Origin: Ceratothoa steindachneri
Lineage: Eukaryota > Arthropoda > Malacostraca > Isopoda > Cymothoidae
Length of the DNA: 64,000 nucleotides
Assembly (NCBI GenBank): GCA_963969495.1
Contig: OZ018326.1
Location: 175,187,056 to 175,251,055 of the forward strand
Reading direction: 5' to 3'
The first letter of the stretch is position 1; every line of letters begins with the position of its first letter. Below, in pieces: positions 12,950 through 24,109 of the stretch. Below the pieces are notes generated by a model. The model ran no database searches. It saw only the letters and a list, made by a program, of their open reading frames with translations, and was not told the origin of the DNA. A program made the translations under genes and the position numbers.

Positions 12950-14750
12950 AATGCAGACGTCTTGATATAAAATTAGTTTGTCATATTTTACTATGAATTT
13001 TTCGGTATTAAAAGGTGGTTTATTGATTGAGATCACATATTAACACAATATATTTACCTATGATTATAATGCTATGAGTGAAAGTGGAGAAAGTGTTTTG
13101 GCGGCTGCTAGCATTAAATTGTTTCAATTAATGGGCAAGTGTTTATTCGGCCAATGTGATCTAAATTGATATGTTATAATTAAGATTTTAATCGCATAAA
13201 TAGTAGGCATGTATGGCAGTGAATAGAATTAAATTCAATAGTTTCATTTAGTTTGAAGATTTAGTAAATGTAAGAAATCTCATGGATGCCTAATAAACAT
13301 AAGCCATCATTACTATATTAAGCTAGGAACCTATTATATATGAGCCGTTTTTTAAATTGACCTAGTAGCCTATAAAATATAAGTTAGGTCAAAGATGTCT
13401 CAGCCATATTTAAACTAAACGAGGAAAAATTGATGTGTTAACAAGGAATAATAAACAAATGCTCAATGGCAAGGACGGTGAATTCCAATAATTATGGGTT
13501 ATTTGTTCTTGAGATGAATAAACTTTGGTTTGTTATTCTTGACAGGATAAAATTGAGTGACAACGGGTTACTCACTGTTTTTCGCTTTCTGCTCTTTGAG
13601 ATCCCATTCCCAGAAATGCTTATACATTATTTGTCAAAGTACACAAAAAATTCTAAATGGGTTTGCTTAAACAAAACCAAAATAAATCTTGCAAAAGCTT
13701 GAAAAATAAACGCCATAAAAACGGGATCTCTTTTGTTACGAATCAAGTTTTTAATAAAGGGATTAGATTTAGGTTATTCACGATGGGATTTCAACAAACA
13801 AACGGAAGTTAAGTATGTTATATTTCATCATAAGCTCCCTTAAAACACCTTTTCAAGTAATGCCACAATGCATTTAAATCATTTCTTTAAAATTGAGTCT
13901 TCTTGAATTCAAACCAAGTTTTAATATGTCTTTTTAACATAATTCACAGAACAAAAACGAGTGCTCTTCATAGAAACAAACAAAGAATTCGATTGGGATA
14001 AGTCATTCGACTTTACTTTCCAAATCATTATAGGGACTTGTTTTTCTTCTGTTGATGATAGTAAAAGAGCAATTTTATACAAATAATTTAAATAGATAAT
14101 ATCATCAGTTAAAAAGTGTTTTAATGGAGCTATGGCTGAAAGATAAAACATGCACTTTTCTTTGTTTAATTCTATTCCATTTTTCCACGAAATAGTTGAC
14201 AACCACGTATTGCTCTAGAAAGAAAAATAGTGGAATAATAACAGCAAGGTCGGCAAGTGGGACTTTTGTTCGTTTAGGTTAGGTAGGTTACATTCGATCA
14301 GCATATTTATCCTCACTTAACCCAAACTTTAAGTGATGATATCCACGTACAATATTTTGTAGGGCGTATGTTAACGGGATGCTTTTAATCTGTTCTGTCA
14401 TCAATAAAATGTACATTGCAGATGTATAACTTTTTTTAAGGATATATACATCGGGTTTATTATTCTTGAAATGAGTAATTTATAGTTAGTTATTTATGAC
14501 GTGGTGTTATAAAGTTAGCTATTTTGGACATCATCCAAAAATATTACCCACAAAGACGGATATTGGTTTTCTTTTCCTAATTTCCCCCTGTTAGTTCCTT
14601 ATTCATTGGGGTTATCAATATACATGGCCTTGGGAAAGTTCTGTTACGCCCTTTTTTATTTTATCAGTTGTTTACATTTGGGATTAAAAAAGGACACTCA
14701 CCAAACTTTTCCAGCATATATCATTAAAACGTCTTTTCCACTGTGTACAT
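12950..14750. other. No recognised gene; AT-rich
   Basis: Short open frames at 13466-13702 (plus) and 13921-14202 (minus, 93 codons) match nothing I know. A short telomere-like run (TTAGGTTAGG) lies at 14275-14285. Parts of 14240-14290 resemble 24840-24900 near a similar TTAGG run, so a shared dispersed repeat is possible. Confidence 0.4.
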
Positions 14751-14759
14751 ATTTGGCGA

Positions 14760-15160
14760 GCGTAAAATGAAAAAATCGTTGTTCTTCTCTCCTGCATGCG
14801 AAATAAAATAGGTCCTACATTGTCAATCGGCTCAACATTAGCCGTAGGACTGTCCACAGAATCGCGCAGAAGCTAAAACCCAAGAAAACCTTAAAGATTG
14901 ACCTTATTCAGCCAGACATCATGCATTCAACCGTTTGTCTGTAAAAATGGCCTTAGAAAATGATTTATGCCTTAAAATGAATGCGCTTGCAAGGAAAAAC
15001 ATCTCGGTTGCCACGGTGTCCAGTGCCGTCAAGAAGAAGAGTGTCAAGCGTTTGAAGTGCGTGAAAAGCCCTCTTAAAATCGCAACGAATGCTAAGAAAC
15101 ACAAATGTAAGATTAGGTACCATATCGGAGCTTTCACCGCATATGAGTTACAAATTTAAT
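14760..15160 (+). pseudogene. Possible Tc1/mariner transposase N-terminal (HTH) fragment
   Basis: An open frame at 14935-15159 carries MNALARKNISVATVSSAVKK and ends in a Lys/Arg-rich stretch. This resembles the paired helix-turn-helix of Tc1-like transposases (an MAKELxVSxxTVxRAVKK pattern). No catalytic region follows. The resemblance is modest; chance is not excluded. Confidence 0.35.
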
Positions 15161-15239
15161 TGAAGGTAGAAATGCTCTATTAGTCCTCTATATTTTGGGT
15201 GATATGCACCAAACAAACTAGTAAACTTCTTCGAAAGAA

Positions 15240-15445
15240 AATATTCAACCTGCAGCCCTGCGCAATTAGGTGGCTAGCAGAATTCGCGTTATCCAGCAAT
15301 GCAGAAAAACTATTACAACCCTATCTACTGGAATATAAGGGAGCGAAATAGCTTCAGGCTTTCATGAGAAACGATCAATGCAAGTAAAAATGGTACTTCG
15401 GCCTTGGGAATAAAGAAGAGGGCCAAAAATATCCACATACCCAAG
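15240..15445 (-). pseudogene. Ty3/gypsy integrase core fragment
   Basis: The minus strand reads VDIFGPLLYSQGR, then FTCIDRFS, a stop, and KPEAISLPYI. This is the family pattern around the first catalytic Asp (HVDIVGPL..S.G...LLT.VDRFS.WPEA.PL). Farther on, WITRILLAT and a degraded TDRG site are visible before the frame decays. The second Asp and the Glu cannot be confirmed. Confidence 0.75.
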
Positions 15446-15936
15446 TTTGCGATGAAGTGGAGGAAAAACAATCTTCTCTCGACTTACGATTGGCTCATTA
15501 CCAATGTTTGGCATTACTGCTTCCAAAGTTTCCTGAACTGGACAATCCTTTCGGGACCAGTGTTTGTCACGGGCTAGACTGTCTTACATACAGATATAGC
15601 ATGAAAACTTTGTATATCCCTTATGCTGGCCAAGGAAGAAGTTGTCCATCTTAAGGTCTACACATGTGATCCAATTCTGTTCATGGTACTTAAGTAAATC
15701 CATGACCATTATTATGTCATTGTAAGTTTCTCGCAGATGGACAGAGTGACCGAAAGGAACTGCACCAAAGTCCACTTCTTATCTTGATTGCCAAGATGAA
15801 CATCAACATATGCCTTATAATTGCGGATCACAAAGTTTGATATATTTTGCCTTTGACGAATTAGCATGTAACAGCCACATATGTAGCTGAAGGTGTCTCG
15901 ATCATTAATGCAATTTCCTCTTGACGAAGCCATCAC
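15446..15936 (-). pseudogene. Fragment of a multi-copy arthropod protein of unknown function
   Basis: From the ATG at 15931-15933 the minus strand reads MASSRGNCINDRDTFSYICG, then RQRQNISNFVIRNYKAY and GNQDKKW. After a junction and frame change it continues with VPFGHSVHLRETYND, KYHEQNWITCVDLKM, DNFFLGQHKGYTKFSCYIC and DSLARDKHWSRKDCPV, and ends near REKIVFPPLHRKLG. I recognise this as an uncharacterised protein repeatedly annotated in arthropod genomes, with a MASSRGNC start, a YICG segment and later CxDLKxxxxLLGQQxGYTKxPCFxC and WDSRA blocks. The middle of the normal protein is missing. A pyrimidine run ending in AG sits just before the start on the minus strand (15949-15965), like a splice acceptor. 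The fragment lies where gypsy pol should run from RNase H into integrase. Confidence 0.65.
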
Positions 15937-16358
15937 TCTAACATGAGACCTGGAAAAAAAACAATAATGTCAATAGTTGACATAATGACATTTATTACTA
16001 TCTTACTATTATGTACTGTCAAGTATTTGCTTTTTCCAAGCACCCTCTCTGTTCGTCCGGAGGACAGTTTTCGGGGAAACGAGAAATTTGAAATTACAGA
16101 ATACTATAGCATGTAGATAAAAATGGATTATATATTTGAAATCAGCATAAAAATCTAATTAAAATTGGCAGATAAATAAATTTAAGTCACCAGAAAATGT
16201 GATTAAAATTGTTTCCCTCTTGAGAAATATGAGTTAGGAAATCTTTGTTGTTTCTTTGTTGTAGCTCATCATTCAGGACGTCATCCTGTGCAGTTTTATT
16301 CCACAGTGTGGAACCGTGGGTGACTGCGTTCATCTCAATTATTTAAATACATCCGCTA

Positions 16359-16900
16359 TTGTGTTCATATCATATTAAATGCGCAGATGTCGGTAGTATA
16401 TTGAGATATATAATTAAGTTGCTTAGTAACTCCCTTACAGTGGTCAAAACTGTTTTTATTGAAGACTGTGTCCAAATGTTTGTGGTCGACGTAAATACAA
16501 AATTCTCTGCCTTCACGAAAGTGTCTAAAATGTTTTATGCAAAGGTAAATGTCAAAAAGTTCACGTCCAAAAACGCTGTAAAGTGTTGCGACAGGTTTGA
16601 GCTTCTTTGAATAAAATATGACAGACACTTAATGTTCAGGATTGTTTTGTTTTAATATTCCTCATGTCACAAAATCGGGTACATCAACTGTTAAGCTTAT
16701 TGCAGCATTAGCAATTGAGATTGCCAATGTAACCACATTTTGTATAGCACTCTTGGCATTTTCAAACGCTTGCAAGTTATCTTTAGTCGATTTAATCTTT
16801 TTTCAATTTGTACTTATATCAAATCAACACGTGCAATGGAACAAGAATACTAGCCCAATTTCTAATTTCTTCACTAACGTGAGAAATCGGAGTAACTAAT
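16359..16900 (-). pseudogene. Ty3/gypsy RNase H and RT-RNase H connection
   Basis: From 16628 the minus strand reads VIFYSKKLKPVATLYSVFGR, ELFDIYLCIKHFRHFREGRE, FCIYVDHKHLD, and later QLNYISQYTTDI. This is a textbook gypsy RNase H (FFSKKL.P.ETRYS.F.RELLA.Y.AI.HFRH.LEGR.F...TDHKPL). The first-Asp block (VDVPDF) lies near 16690, preceded by FENAKSAI. The catalytic Glu (GREL), and the Asp of the VDHK block, are still present. Confidence 0.85.
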
Positions 16901-17059
16901 TTTGATTATTTGGCACTGGATAATTTGATATCACATCACACTTTATTTTAGTGGTGTAAAACCGTCTTAAAATATAACATGAACAAGGAACTCTAAACTA
17001 GATTGATTAAAAATCAACTCAGACGCCTTTATTGCAACATCCTATTTTTCTAAGCATTG

Positions 17060-17560
17060 ATATTAGAAGGATAAGTGTTCTATATGTTCATCTTCATTTG
17101 AACTGGCCAAGAGTACCTCGTGGAAGTACGTATAAATAATATCCAAGCCCCTGATAACTTCCTCAAAAACCTCTGCGAGGGTGTGTGTTGCATTCCTTAA
17201 TCTGAATGGCATTTTGACATATTCAAACAATCCATATGTGGTGAAGAATTTAGTGTAAAAAATTTTAAGGCCTCGAGAAGAATATGATGTGATGTGTTAA
17301 CGATATCGACCCTGCTCTAAATAATTTTCCATAAAGAATGGAAATGAAGTCCTGGACGCTTGAAACGGGAAATCACTCCAGGATGGTGTCAAGTTAAAAG
17401 ACCAATAGTTTCCACACGGTCTACAATCACCCGACTCTCTTTGAACCAGGCAGAGAAGATAACCTGCTGCTTTTGGAACGTCTTACTATTCCAAGATCCA
17501 TTATAAACTAGAATAAGATAGAATTCTCAATTAGTAGCTCTCAGCTTGTCTAGATCAAGA
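17060..17560 (-). pseudogene. Ty3/gypsy reverse transcriptase (inactivated)
   Basis: An undamaged stretch at about 17260-17090 reads TTYGLFEYVKMPFRLRNATH, then LAEVFEEVIRGLDIIYTYFH and EVLLASS. It fits the RT block TPFGLFEF..MPFGLRNA...FQR..D.VL.GLD....Y.DDIL. Two key sites are damaged: the Gly of MPFG is Arg, and the catalytic pair (DD) is His-Glu in YFHEVL (codons at 17117-17125). Upstream, VDIVNTSHHI near 17300 matches motif A (KVDLVRAYHQI). Confidence 0.8.
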
Positions 17561-19223
17561 CCTCTGGGTTTGCCTAACACCGGTGTTGCTTTCCTTGATA
17601 TTCTATGTGATTGTCTGTTTCAAGGTATCACCTGGTTACATCAGATTGAGAATGCCATGGAATTGATGAAAAAGGCACCAACAGAGTGTCACGGGAAGAA
17701 TGTGAAACAGTACTGATATATGAGCGTCATCTAGGAATGCCTGTATATTGGTTGCAGAAACCTGTGTAGTCATTTCATATAAACAACCATTGTTAAGCTC
17801 AACTCAGGACTTATAATATCTGAGAAAATCAGCGCTGATTATGAGATTCTGCACAGGCGCACAGATGAAAATCTTGGGAAAGACCGGTGAGCATGAGGAG
17901 TTTCGTGAGTAAAGAGTGTTGTGAAATCGGGAGAGGGTTGATCACATGTTCATGGATATTCTATGTAAACACCGTAAACGTAAACACCGGAATTAATGAG
18001 CAATTTGATTCCAGTTATGCCATCCTTTTTTTAAACAGGCTAGCAAAGTGAGAAATCGACGCTATTCGGATTTCCTTCTTTGGTGTCACGGAGAAAAAAT
18101 TGAAGGCTGGTTTGCACTTTCTGGCATCATTTCTAAACTTTGAATGCTAATAACATACTTATCCGACACTCAAACGATGCTTTTTCCTAAATTTCGATCG
18201 AAAATGGCTTCCATATTTTTGATTCTGTTTTATAAGAGAATAAAATGGTTATATTGTTGAGTCAACTCTTCTACTTTCTTTTTCAACTATGATTAAATAT
18301 TTATGTTGGGGATTAGAGCAGGGTCGATTTCTACAACTTTGTCCTCGGTTTTGGGTAGCTTCTCCACCTGGGCTGCAAAGTACATTGTGGCCATCACGTG
18401 TTGGGCTGACGAAGGAAGATTATGAGAGAATAGTTGTCTAAAAATATCATTATCGAAGTTAATGCAGTCTCACTCAAAACGCATTGCCTAGCTCTTATCA
18501 TTTGAATGGGGTTGCTGTCTTCAATTTTTTTCCGAAATTAGATGCTGCAGATAATTGGGATCTTCTGGTCGTTGTGATAGTCGGCCGTCATCATATTTGA
18601 AATAATGAGGTGCAAGATCTAGTATATGTTACTCGCAGGCAGAGGGGACAAAACGTAGTCGTACTTCTTTAACTTGGGTAATCCTTGCCAAGTTTAAATG
18701 AGGTTCTACTTGAAGAAACCAGATGGCTGGACCATGTGACTAGAAGACTTCTTCGGACATTTTCGTTAGAAGATGATCAAAAGCCAATATGCGATGAGCA
18801 AATGGTGATGCAAGGCCACCAACTTCAGAGAGTCACCAATATAAAAAAAACATATTCAACAGGGTGAATAAAGTAAAGGGTCCCTAGTGCAGTTTGTATG
18901 TCTATATGAAACTCCCATCGGGAACATCAACTCTACTGTGTGCTTACCTCTGTAGGACAGTGTCCGTATTTAGATCTTTGGGCTAACAGGAGTGAAGTTA
19001 CCGTTAGTTAAATGCTTAATGCTATTCTAAGACACAGCCTATGTAATTCTTCTAAGCTAACCATAGCAGAATTGCATACAACGAGAATAACTAGACACCT
19101 GGCTTTTACTGATTTATTTAAAACGTCTTCAAAAATTTATTCGAAATATTTTATAAAATAAAGACAATTAACTGGTAACTACTGCAAAAATAAATATTTA
19201 CCCGGTCAATTTATAGATATTTT

Positions 19224-19350
19224 GGTAATACTTCAGTTCAATAGTGCACAGTAGGTGGCGCTGTTTATAGGCTACAATTTGGGGCTACAATATGTCTTAT
19301 GACGTCATACGGTAGCGTCAGTTGTGACTAATCACGGCCTTATATTGTTT
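19224..19350 (+). repeat. Left terminal inverted repeat
   Basis: Reverse complement of 20566-20692 with roughly one mismatch per six or seven bases. Contains the run GTAGGTGGCGCTGT and the palindrome TGACGTCA. Confidence 0.8.
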
Positions 19351-20565
19351 TGTATACGAGTATATACTGGATGGCTGTGTCCCCAGAACCCCCCACGCCC
19401 CATTGATTGAAACTCAGGATGATCGTAGAGTAGTCCTCCCGCAGTGATATCTCCCCCACGAGCAGTCTCCTTGAATTTACCTGTTTTTTCCTATTTTATT
19501 TTTCGTATTTATTTTTCGTTGCGAATGACAACAGCTTTTTACTGGTGGAAAAAAACTGGTAACTTAATGACAGACAATACTTAATTACTTACGTAAAACG
19601 ATTAATTACGAAAAAATTGGAAATTTGAACAATGTCTTTTAAACTTAAATGGAAACCGCGCGAAAAATGTACCGCTACGTGCTAATTGTTTGAAACGGCA
19701 CCGCTGTTGCTTACTGTTTTCGTTTACATACGAGTATATTTTATCGCAACGAAACATTAAATTTTCTGCAAAATTTAAATTCGCACTGAATTACGGGCAT
19801 GATAAATATGTAGATTGGGGGCTCGAACGATGGGACGTGTTCCAAAATGTTTCACGTTTTTGGAGTGAATTTAAGGGGAAGGCTCGTGTGGTGGTAAACA
19901 TAATGTGAGCACCACCTTACGATGATCCTGAGTTTCAATCAATTGGGAGGTCTGGGGGGCACAGCCCCTCAGTATATAACCCTAATTGTTTATAGAATAA
20001 TGTTCTAACGTTTACAGAAGTAAATGATTTAATCCAAAATGTCTTAAGTAAACAGGGTTTTCCGTTTGTTTAGTTTCAGGCATTTTTTCTACAAACGAAA
20101 ATGGCGTCGGCTATATTTCGAATAGGACTCAAATGCGCCTGACTATTCAGGCAGAGGTGAACCAAATATAAATACACAAAAATCCACTTTTTTTGCCGAG
20201 CCGCTAATCTATCTATTTACTTCGGGCATTTTATAGTTTTCTCGATTAGTTTATGTGCTTCTAAAAAATCTAAAAGTTTTTCGCCATCATTTAAAATAAA
20301 CCCGAATTAGAATAACGAAGAAGAACAACTAGAGCATGACGAAACCGAAACATTTACGCGGCAGGTCCTATTTATAGCTACGACGTTGCCAGTAAAAAGC
20401 TGTTATCTTTCGCAGTGAAACAAAAATAACGAAAAAAAATAGGAAAAAACAATAAAAGACATCAAGAAACCTTACCTAACTTAGAAAAAAAACTATAAAC
20501 GAGCAGAGGCGCAGATAATTATTAAATAATACAGAATAAAGCTTACAAACCCCCAAAACAACAAA

Positions 20566-20692
20566 ATAATATAACGCCGTGATTGGTCACATCTAAAGCT
20601 ACCGTCTGACGTCATAAAGCATATATTGTAATCCAAAATCGTAGCCTACTAACAGCGCCACCTACTGTGCGCCCCTAATCTGAAGTAGTACC
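20566..20692 (-). repeat. Right terminal inverted repeat
   Basis: Partner of 19224-19350. Includes ACAGCGCCACCTACTGTGCG. Confidence 0.8.
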
Positions 20693-20819
20693 TATGTTTT
20701 ACCTTTTGAAATCACCTTAGAGATTAGTCAACTTTACTAACTTACCTTAATTTACAAAATCCAAGTAAATAAGTATAATAATGTCATATGCTCAGTGTTT
20801 CAGTGACCATATAACATTA

Positions 20820-20867
20820 GGTGAAAGAGTGTTATAAATCTACATTGATTTACAACACCCTTTCACC
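20820..20867. repeat. Small near-perfect hairpin
   Basis: Arms of 21 bp (20820-20840 and 20847-20867) with two mismatches around a 6-nt loop: GGTGAAAGAGTGTTATAAATC against GATTTACAACACCCTTTCACC. It could be the core of a short palindromic repeat or a small structured RNA. Confidence 0.7.
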
Positions 20868-20869
20868 AT

Positions 20870-21650
20870 AACTTTTCTCCTTTTCTCTATAATTTTTGAC
20901 TGACGAACCGTTTACGATTTTATTTTAATAGAAAGGGTTTTTTAAAGCTTTTCATAAATCTCACTGACACCTTGCCGTTAGCTGCCTCAGAATCTCCTAC
21001 ATACTTAATGATGTAGGCAGTTAGCAAGAGTCGGCGTTTATTTTAGTGGATCTCTATGCTTAGAACCAAGCGAGAGGTGGTGTGCAGTTTCCCTAATAGT
21101 AATAAGGAGAATCAGAATTTAGTTCCTTCTTCCTAAACGGTAATGATATCAGAAATATTAGTCACACACCGGAAAAAAGGATGAGAATAGATGGTAGTTT
21201 GTTGCGTGTTGACGTGTGTATGACTTTTGGGACGCCCTTCAGCCTATGATACGGAAGACAAGAGTTTCTCAAATTTATCGTAGATAAGTGAGAACTTACG
21301 CCTTGAATCATCTGTTTCCCCATGGCGTGATAAAAGGGCTGACTAGATCTAGTGCGGTGAAAAAGAAATTAACCAAAGTATCGGTTGTTCCATCAATCTG
21401 GTCCAGAAGATTGAGATTTGCTGCATGAACAGTTTCCAAAGGTAGTGTTTACTAAAGGAAGAGTAAGTGTAATCAGTGAGAGGACTCAGTGCACGCAGTA
21501 GATCCATTTGTTTCCTGAAGGTTCCTCACCCTCCGTCAGGAGCTTCAGTATACGCTGGCTATTTGAAGGGTGATGCTCTGTCTTAACGCCAGCTTAAGTG
21601 TCTAATTTGCATCAGTAGCTGGAGGGGATAAGATAAGTTCATGCACGATC
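20870..21650. other. No recognised gene
   Basis: Mixed composition, no long open frame. The region 21000-21630 looks of normal complexity and could be old retroelement sequence, but I see no motif to support that. Confidence 0.4.
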
Positions 21651-21654
21651 GCTG

Positions 21655-22026
21655 TTGCTAAGAGAGGTGAAAAAGGTTAGTGTCCGCCTATTTGCCGATA
21701 TCACTTACCGATCGTGTATATGGGGAAGCAAATGTGACGTCGTCCAATGGGCACTGGGATGGAATTCGAGGAGGAATTCATTGTATGCGATTTCAATCTA
21801 CTTCAAGCAAAGTATGCACATAAAAGAGTTTCGACAGGGAAGATCAAATTTAACTTTGCACCACCAAAAAAACAGTATGTTTTGCAAAATAATCAACCAA
21901 TGGACTAAAAATCTTCTAACTCTATTTTATAGTTTCCAACACCTAACACCATTTGTTATTTCCACCCACCACTTGTTGAGGTGTCTTAACCTTTCTTGGA
22001 ACTTACCACAAATCGTCGCTAGTTAA
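21655..22026 (+). pseudogene. Unassigned 123-codon open frame, possibly mariner HTH
   Basis: One of the longest uninterrupted frames here. The middle part (YAISIYFKQSMHIKEFRQGR to KIINQW) and a later STHHLLRCLNLSW stretch faintly resemble the paired helix-turn-helix half of mariner transposases. It lies beside a mariner catalytic fragment of opposite orientation, so if it is mariner it is a separate copy. Weak call; it may be chance. Confidence 0.25.
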
Positions 22027-22149
22027 TTTGTAAACAAATCCAACGAGATCATTAAACGACAGGAATGAATGAAGACTTTGAATTTATACTCTATTTTTTA
22101 TTGTTTATCATTTTATATTTCAAGGTTAAATATGTATTTATTTCATAAT

Positions 22150-22660
22150 AATTTTCATCTTTCCACTAACTTTTCTATACCATGATGGAAAATTTGGTTG
22201 ACTTTGATTTTAAATGGTTTAAGATTGTTTCGATTTGTTCTGGTGTTGATATCTTCATTCTCTTCAGGTTAATATCTAAACTGATTAAAAATGAATAATC
22301 TAATGAGGATAAGACTAGTGAGTATGGAGGATGACTCATTAGTTTCCAATCGATATTGCGAAGCTATTTTATTGAATCATTTGCAATATGAGTTCGCGCG
22401 TTGTCTTGGGGAAATAGCACTCTACTCCTATTGATTATTGTTGGCCTATTTACTTCAAGTGCTGCATGTGAATTGTTCAACTGAACAGAGTAAATATCTT
22501 TGGTGACAATTTGATTTTTGTCAAGATGTTCAAAGTGGATTATGTCTCTCATATCCCACTAAACGCACAAAAGAATCTTCCGCGGATGAGGCCCCTCTTT
22601 TTGCTGAGGTACTATTTTCGCCAGGACTTATGCATGTCTAAAATGTTTAATATTATTGCA
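22150..22660 (-). pseudogene. Mariner transposase C-terminal half
   Basis: The minus strand reads KIVPQQKEGPHPRKILLCV (about 22625-22570), then a stop-free frame from 22552 opening MRDIIHFEHLDKNQIVTKDI and containing LNNSHAALEVNRP and VLFPQDNARTH, with the second catalytic Asp. It continues as IDWKLMSHPPYS and LSSLDYSFLISL, where the third Asp sits (PPYSPDLAPSDYHLF in relatives). This fits the mariner D34D pattern. The first Asp block upstream is not readable, so the copy is 5'-truncated and dead. Confidence 0.8.
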
Positions 22661-23264
22661 CATAACTAACTTTTGTCTCCTCAAACTATCCTACTTATAA
22701 TGGATCATATCCTTTGAGTCAAGAAAGGGAAATGAAGATTTATAACGACATTAGAGAACTAAACCACCTTGAGGAAGTTTTTAAAATTAAAGTCAAACAA
22801 TTTTTACAAACATAGTAATGAAAAGTTATTGAAATTTAGATAATATTGGTATATAATGGTTGAAATTATATTATATTAATAAATAAATACCTAGTACAAT
22901 TTAAATATCTTCAAAGAGTTGTTTGATTTCATTTGATAAAATAATAATAACCATGAAAGAATTCCGCATTACTTATGTGATGAGCCAAGTAATTCATGAT
23001 ATATAAAGTTTTTGAAGGTAGCAGTTCGTAAAACAACGGCTGTGCGATTAATTTAATTAGATGCAGGTTATTATTGTGATGCCCTTATAAATTTAGTCAA
23101 AACTTTCCGTGATTACAAATGTCGCAGCCATTTTGTACGAACATAATTATTTGGTTTAATAGATTTATTTGGAATAAAATTAAATTACTGCCTTGCAGCG
23201 CATAAAATATATGTATCTGAGGGAAAACGTAGCGAAAAACTTAAATTGATCGGGAAGGAAAATT

Positions 23265-23865
23265 ACTTGGCCAGGACCCGCTTTATGGTCCGACAAGTCC
23301 AGATACCAGTTGTTCTTTTTACCCAGGCAACGTTAGAGTCCGCCTAAGTCCAGGGGAGCACTGTGGTCGAGAATGCATAGTTTCAACACTAAAGCATTAT
23401 AGCCGATCTTTAATGGTACGCGCCTGCAAGTCAATTTGAGGGACTGGTTAATCTGACCTGTTGTGATAGCGCTATGAATTTAGAGAAGCACCAAGCTGTC
23501 CTGAGAGATTACATGCTCTCCTCAGTCGGATAAATCTCCAGAGATGTCCGGAATGTGATTTCCAGCAGAACAATGCCCTATTTAATAACTGTGCGTGCAG
23601 CATAGAGAGGTCCCTTGAGAGCAATATCCCGGTGATGTACTCACTACCTACATAAATTAGACGATAGGAATACAGTGGAAAACCTCTGACTGGAACTAGG
23701 GAGGCCCTGGGACGTTTTCCGTCAGCCTCCAATGAGCAGCTGAAGGCAGTTATCACCGAGGAGTGAGTCAGTATCACAACCCTCGAGTGTCGCCCCCTCG
23801 TGGAGTGCATGATTCGAAGAATAAATGCTTGCATCACTTTAAAGGGACCTCGACAGGCTACTGAG
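23265..23865 (+). pseudogene. Tc1-like transposase fragment
   Basis: Near 23280 the plus strand reads ALWSDKSRYQLFFLPRQR, the block with the first catalytic Asp (VIWSDESRF in relatives, Glu to Lys here). Around 23555-23620 comes CDFQQNNALFNNCACSIERS, corresponding to FQQDNAPxH with the catalytic Asp changed to Asn. The C-terminal end reads REALGRFPSASNEQLKAVIT, EE, then LECRPLVECMIRRINACITL, close to the family end (LVxSMPRRIxACIxAKGG). Multiple stops and frameshifts make it non-functional. Confidence 0.75.
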
Positions 23866-24107
23866 CTTCCTATATCAGTTTAGTGTTGTTGTAATTTTTT
23901 GGTTATATGTTGCTGATGTTACATGACTGAGAAAAAATTATTTTGTTAATTCTTGTTGTTGGTTTATTGCAATATAATTTCTTGTTATTTATTCATCCTT
24001 ATTTTATTTTTATATTCATATTGATATGCAAATTAAAACTTAACTACCGTGCATTTATCTAGTTTCCTAAAATTTCCGAGGTGTCTAAAAACTTTTGGCC
24101 GCTGCTG
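23265..24107 (+). mobile_element. Tc1-like transposon, 3' portion with terminal repeat
   Basis: Transposase fragments on the plus strand end near 23860. The element closes at 24078-24107 with GTGTCTAAAAACTTTTGGCC then GCTGCTGT. GTCTAAA.ACTTTTGGCC is the typical inner-to-outer end of Tc1 inverted repeats. The left inverted repeat was not found, so the copy is probably 5'-truncated. Confidence 0.75.
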
Positions 24108-24109
24108 TT

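Larger units (their letters stand above)
10809..12950 (-). mobile_element. Penelope-like retroelement, 5'-truncated
   Basis: Covers reverse transcriptase, linker and GIY-YIG module in correct order on the minus strand, followed by a 3' UTR ending at a (TA)n tract. The 3' UTR contains CTCCTGAAGATGGG and CCCGAAACGTTGG, the characteristic Penelope-like tail. The N-terminal part upstream of the NGNGVVILNRTDY segment (about 12945) is missing. This is the best preserved element of its kind in the window. The related copy at 61.6-63.9 kb belongs to a different subfamily. Confidence 0.85.
15240..18560 (-). mobile_element. Degraded Ty3/gypsy gag-pol
   Basis: On the minus strand, from high to low coordinates: gag traces (FRQLFSHNLPSSAQH near 18440), a gag C-terminal Cys/His block (KFRNDARKCKPAF near 18130), reverse transcriptase (about 17560-17060), the connection and RNase H (16900-16359), an unrelated gene fragment (15936-15450), and the integrase core start (15445-15240). 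Many stops and frameshifts are present. LTRs were not found. The order gag, RT, RNase H, integrase places it in Ty3/gypsy rather than copia. Its gag differs from that of the two LTR-bearing copies elsewhere in the window, so it is probably another family. Confidence 0.8.
19224..20692. mobile_element. Non-autonomous DNA transposon with long terminal inverted repeats
   Basis: Left end GGTAATACTTCAG at 19224 pairs with right end CTGAAGTAGTACC at 20680-20692. The arms continue with CACAGTAGGTGGCGCTGT, GGCTAC, TTATGACGTCA and AATCACGGC for about 125 bp on each side. After a gap, 19480-19545 (TTTTTTCCTATTTT, AACAGCTTTTTACTGG) pairs with 20390-20460. No transposase is visible inside. A second inverted pair (19371-19440 with 19905-19980, sharing TTGATTGAAACTCAGGAT) is nested within. 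No target duplication was clear to me, so the superfamily is undetermined. Confidence 0.75.

Noticed and set aside
14274..14290. Telomere (TTAGG)n
   Set aside because: Only two to three imperfect units; same for 24884-24898. Too short for a telomere or a convincing interstitial array.
21655..22026. 123-codon frame as a genuine host gene
   Set aside because: No clear domain; only a faint mariner HTH resemblance, so it was kept as a weak pseudogene call rather than a CDS.
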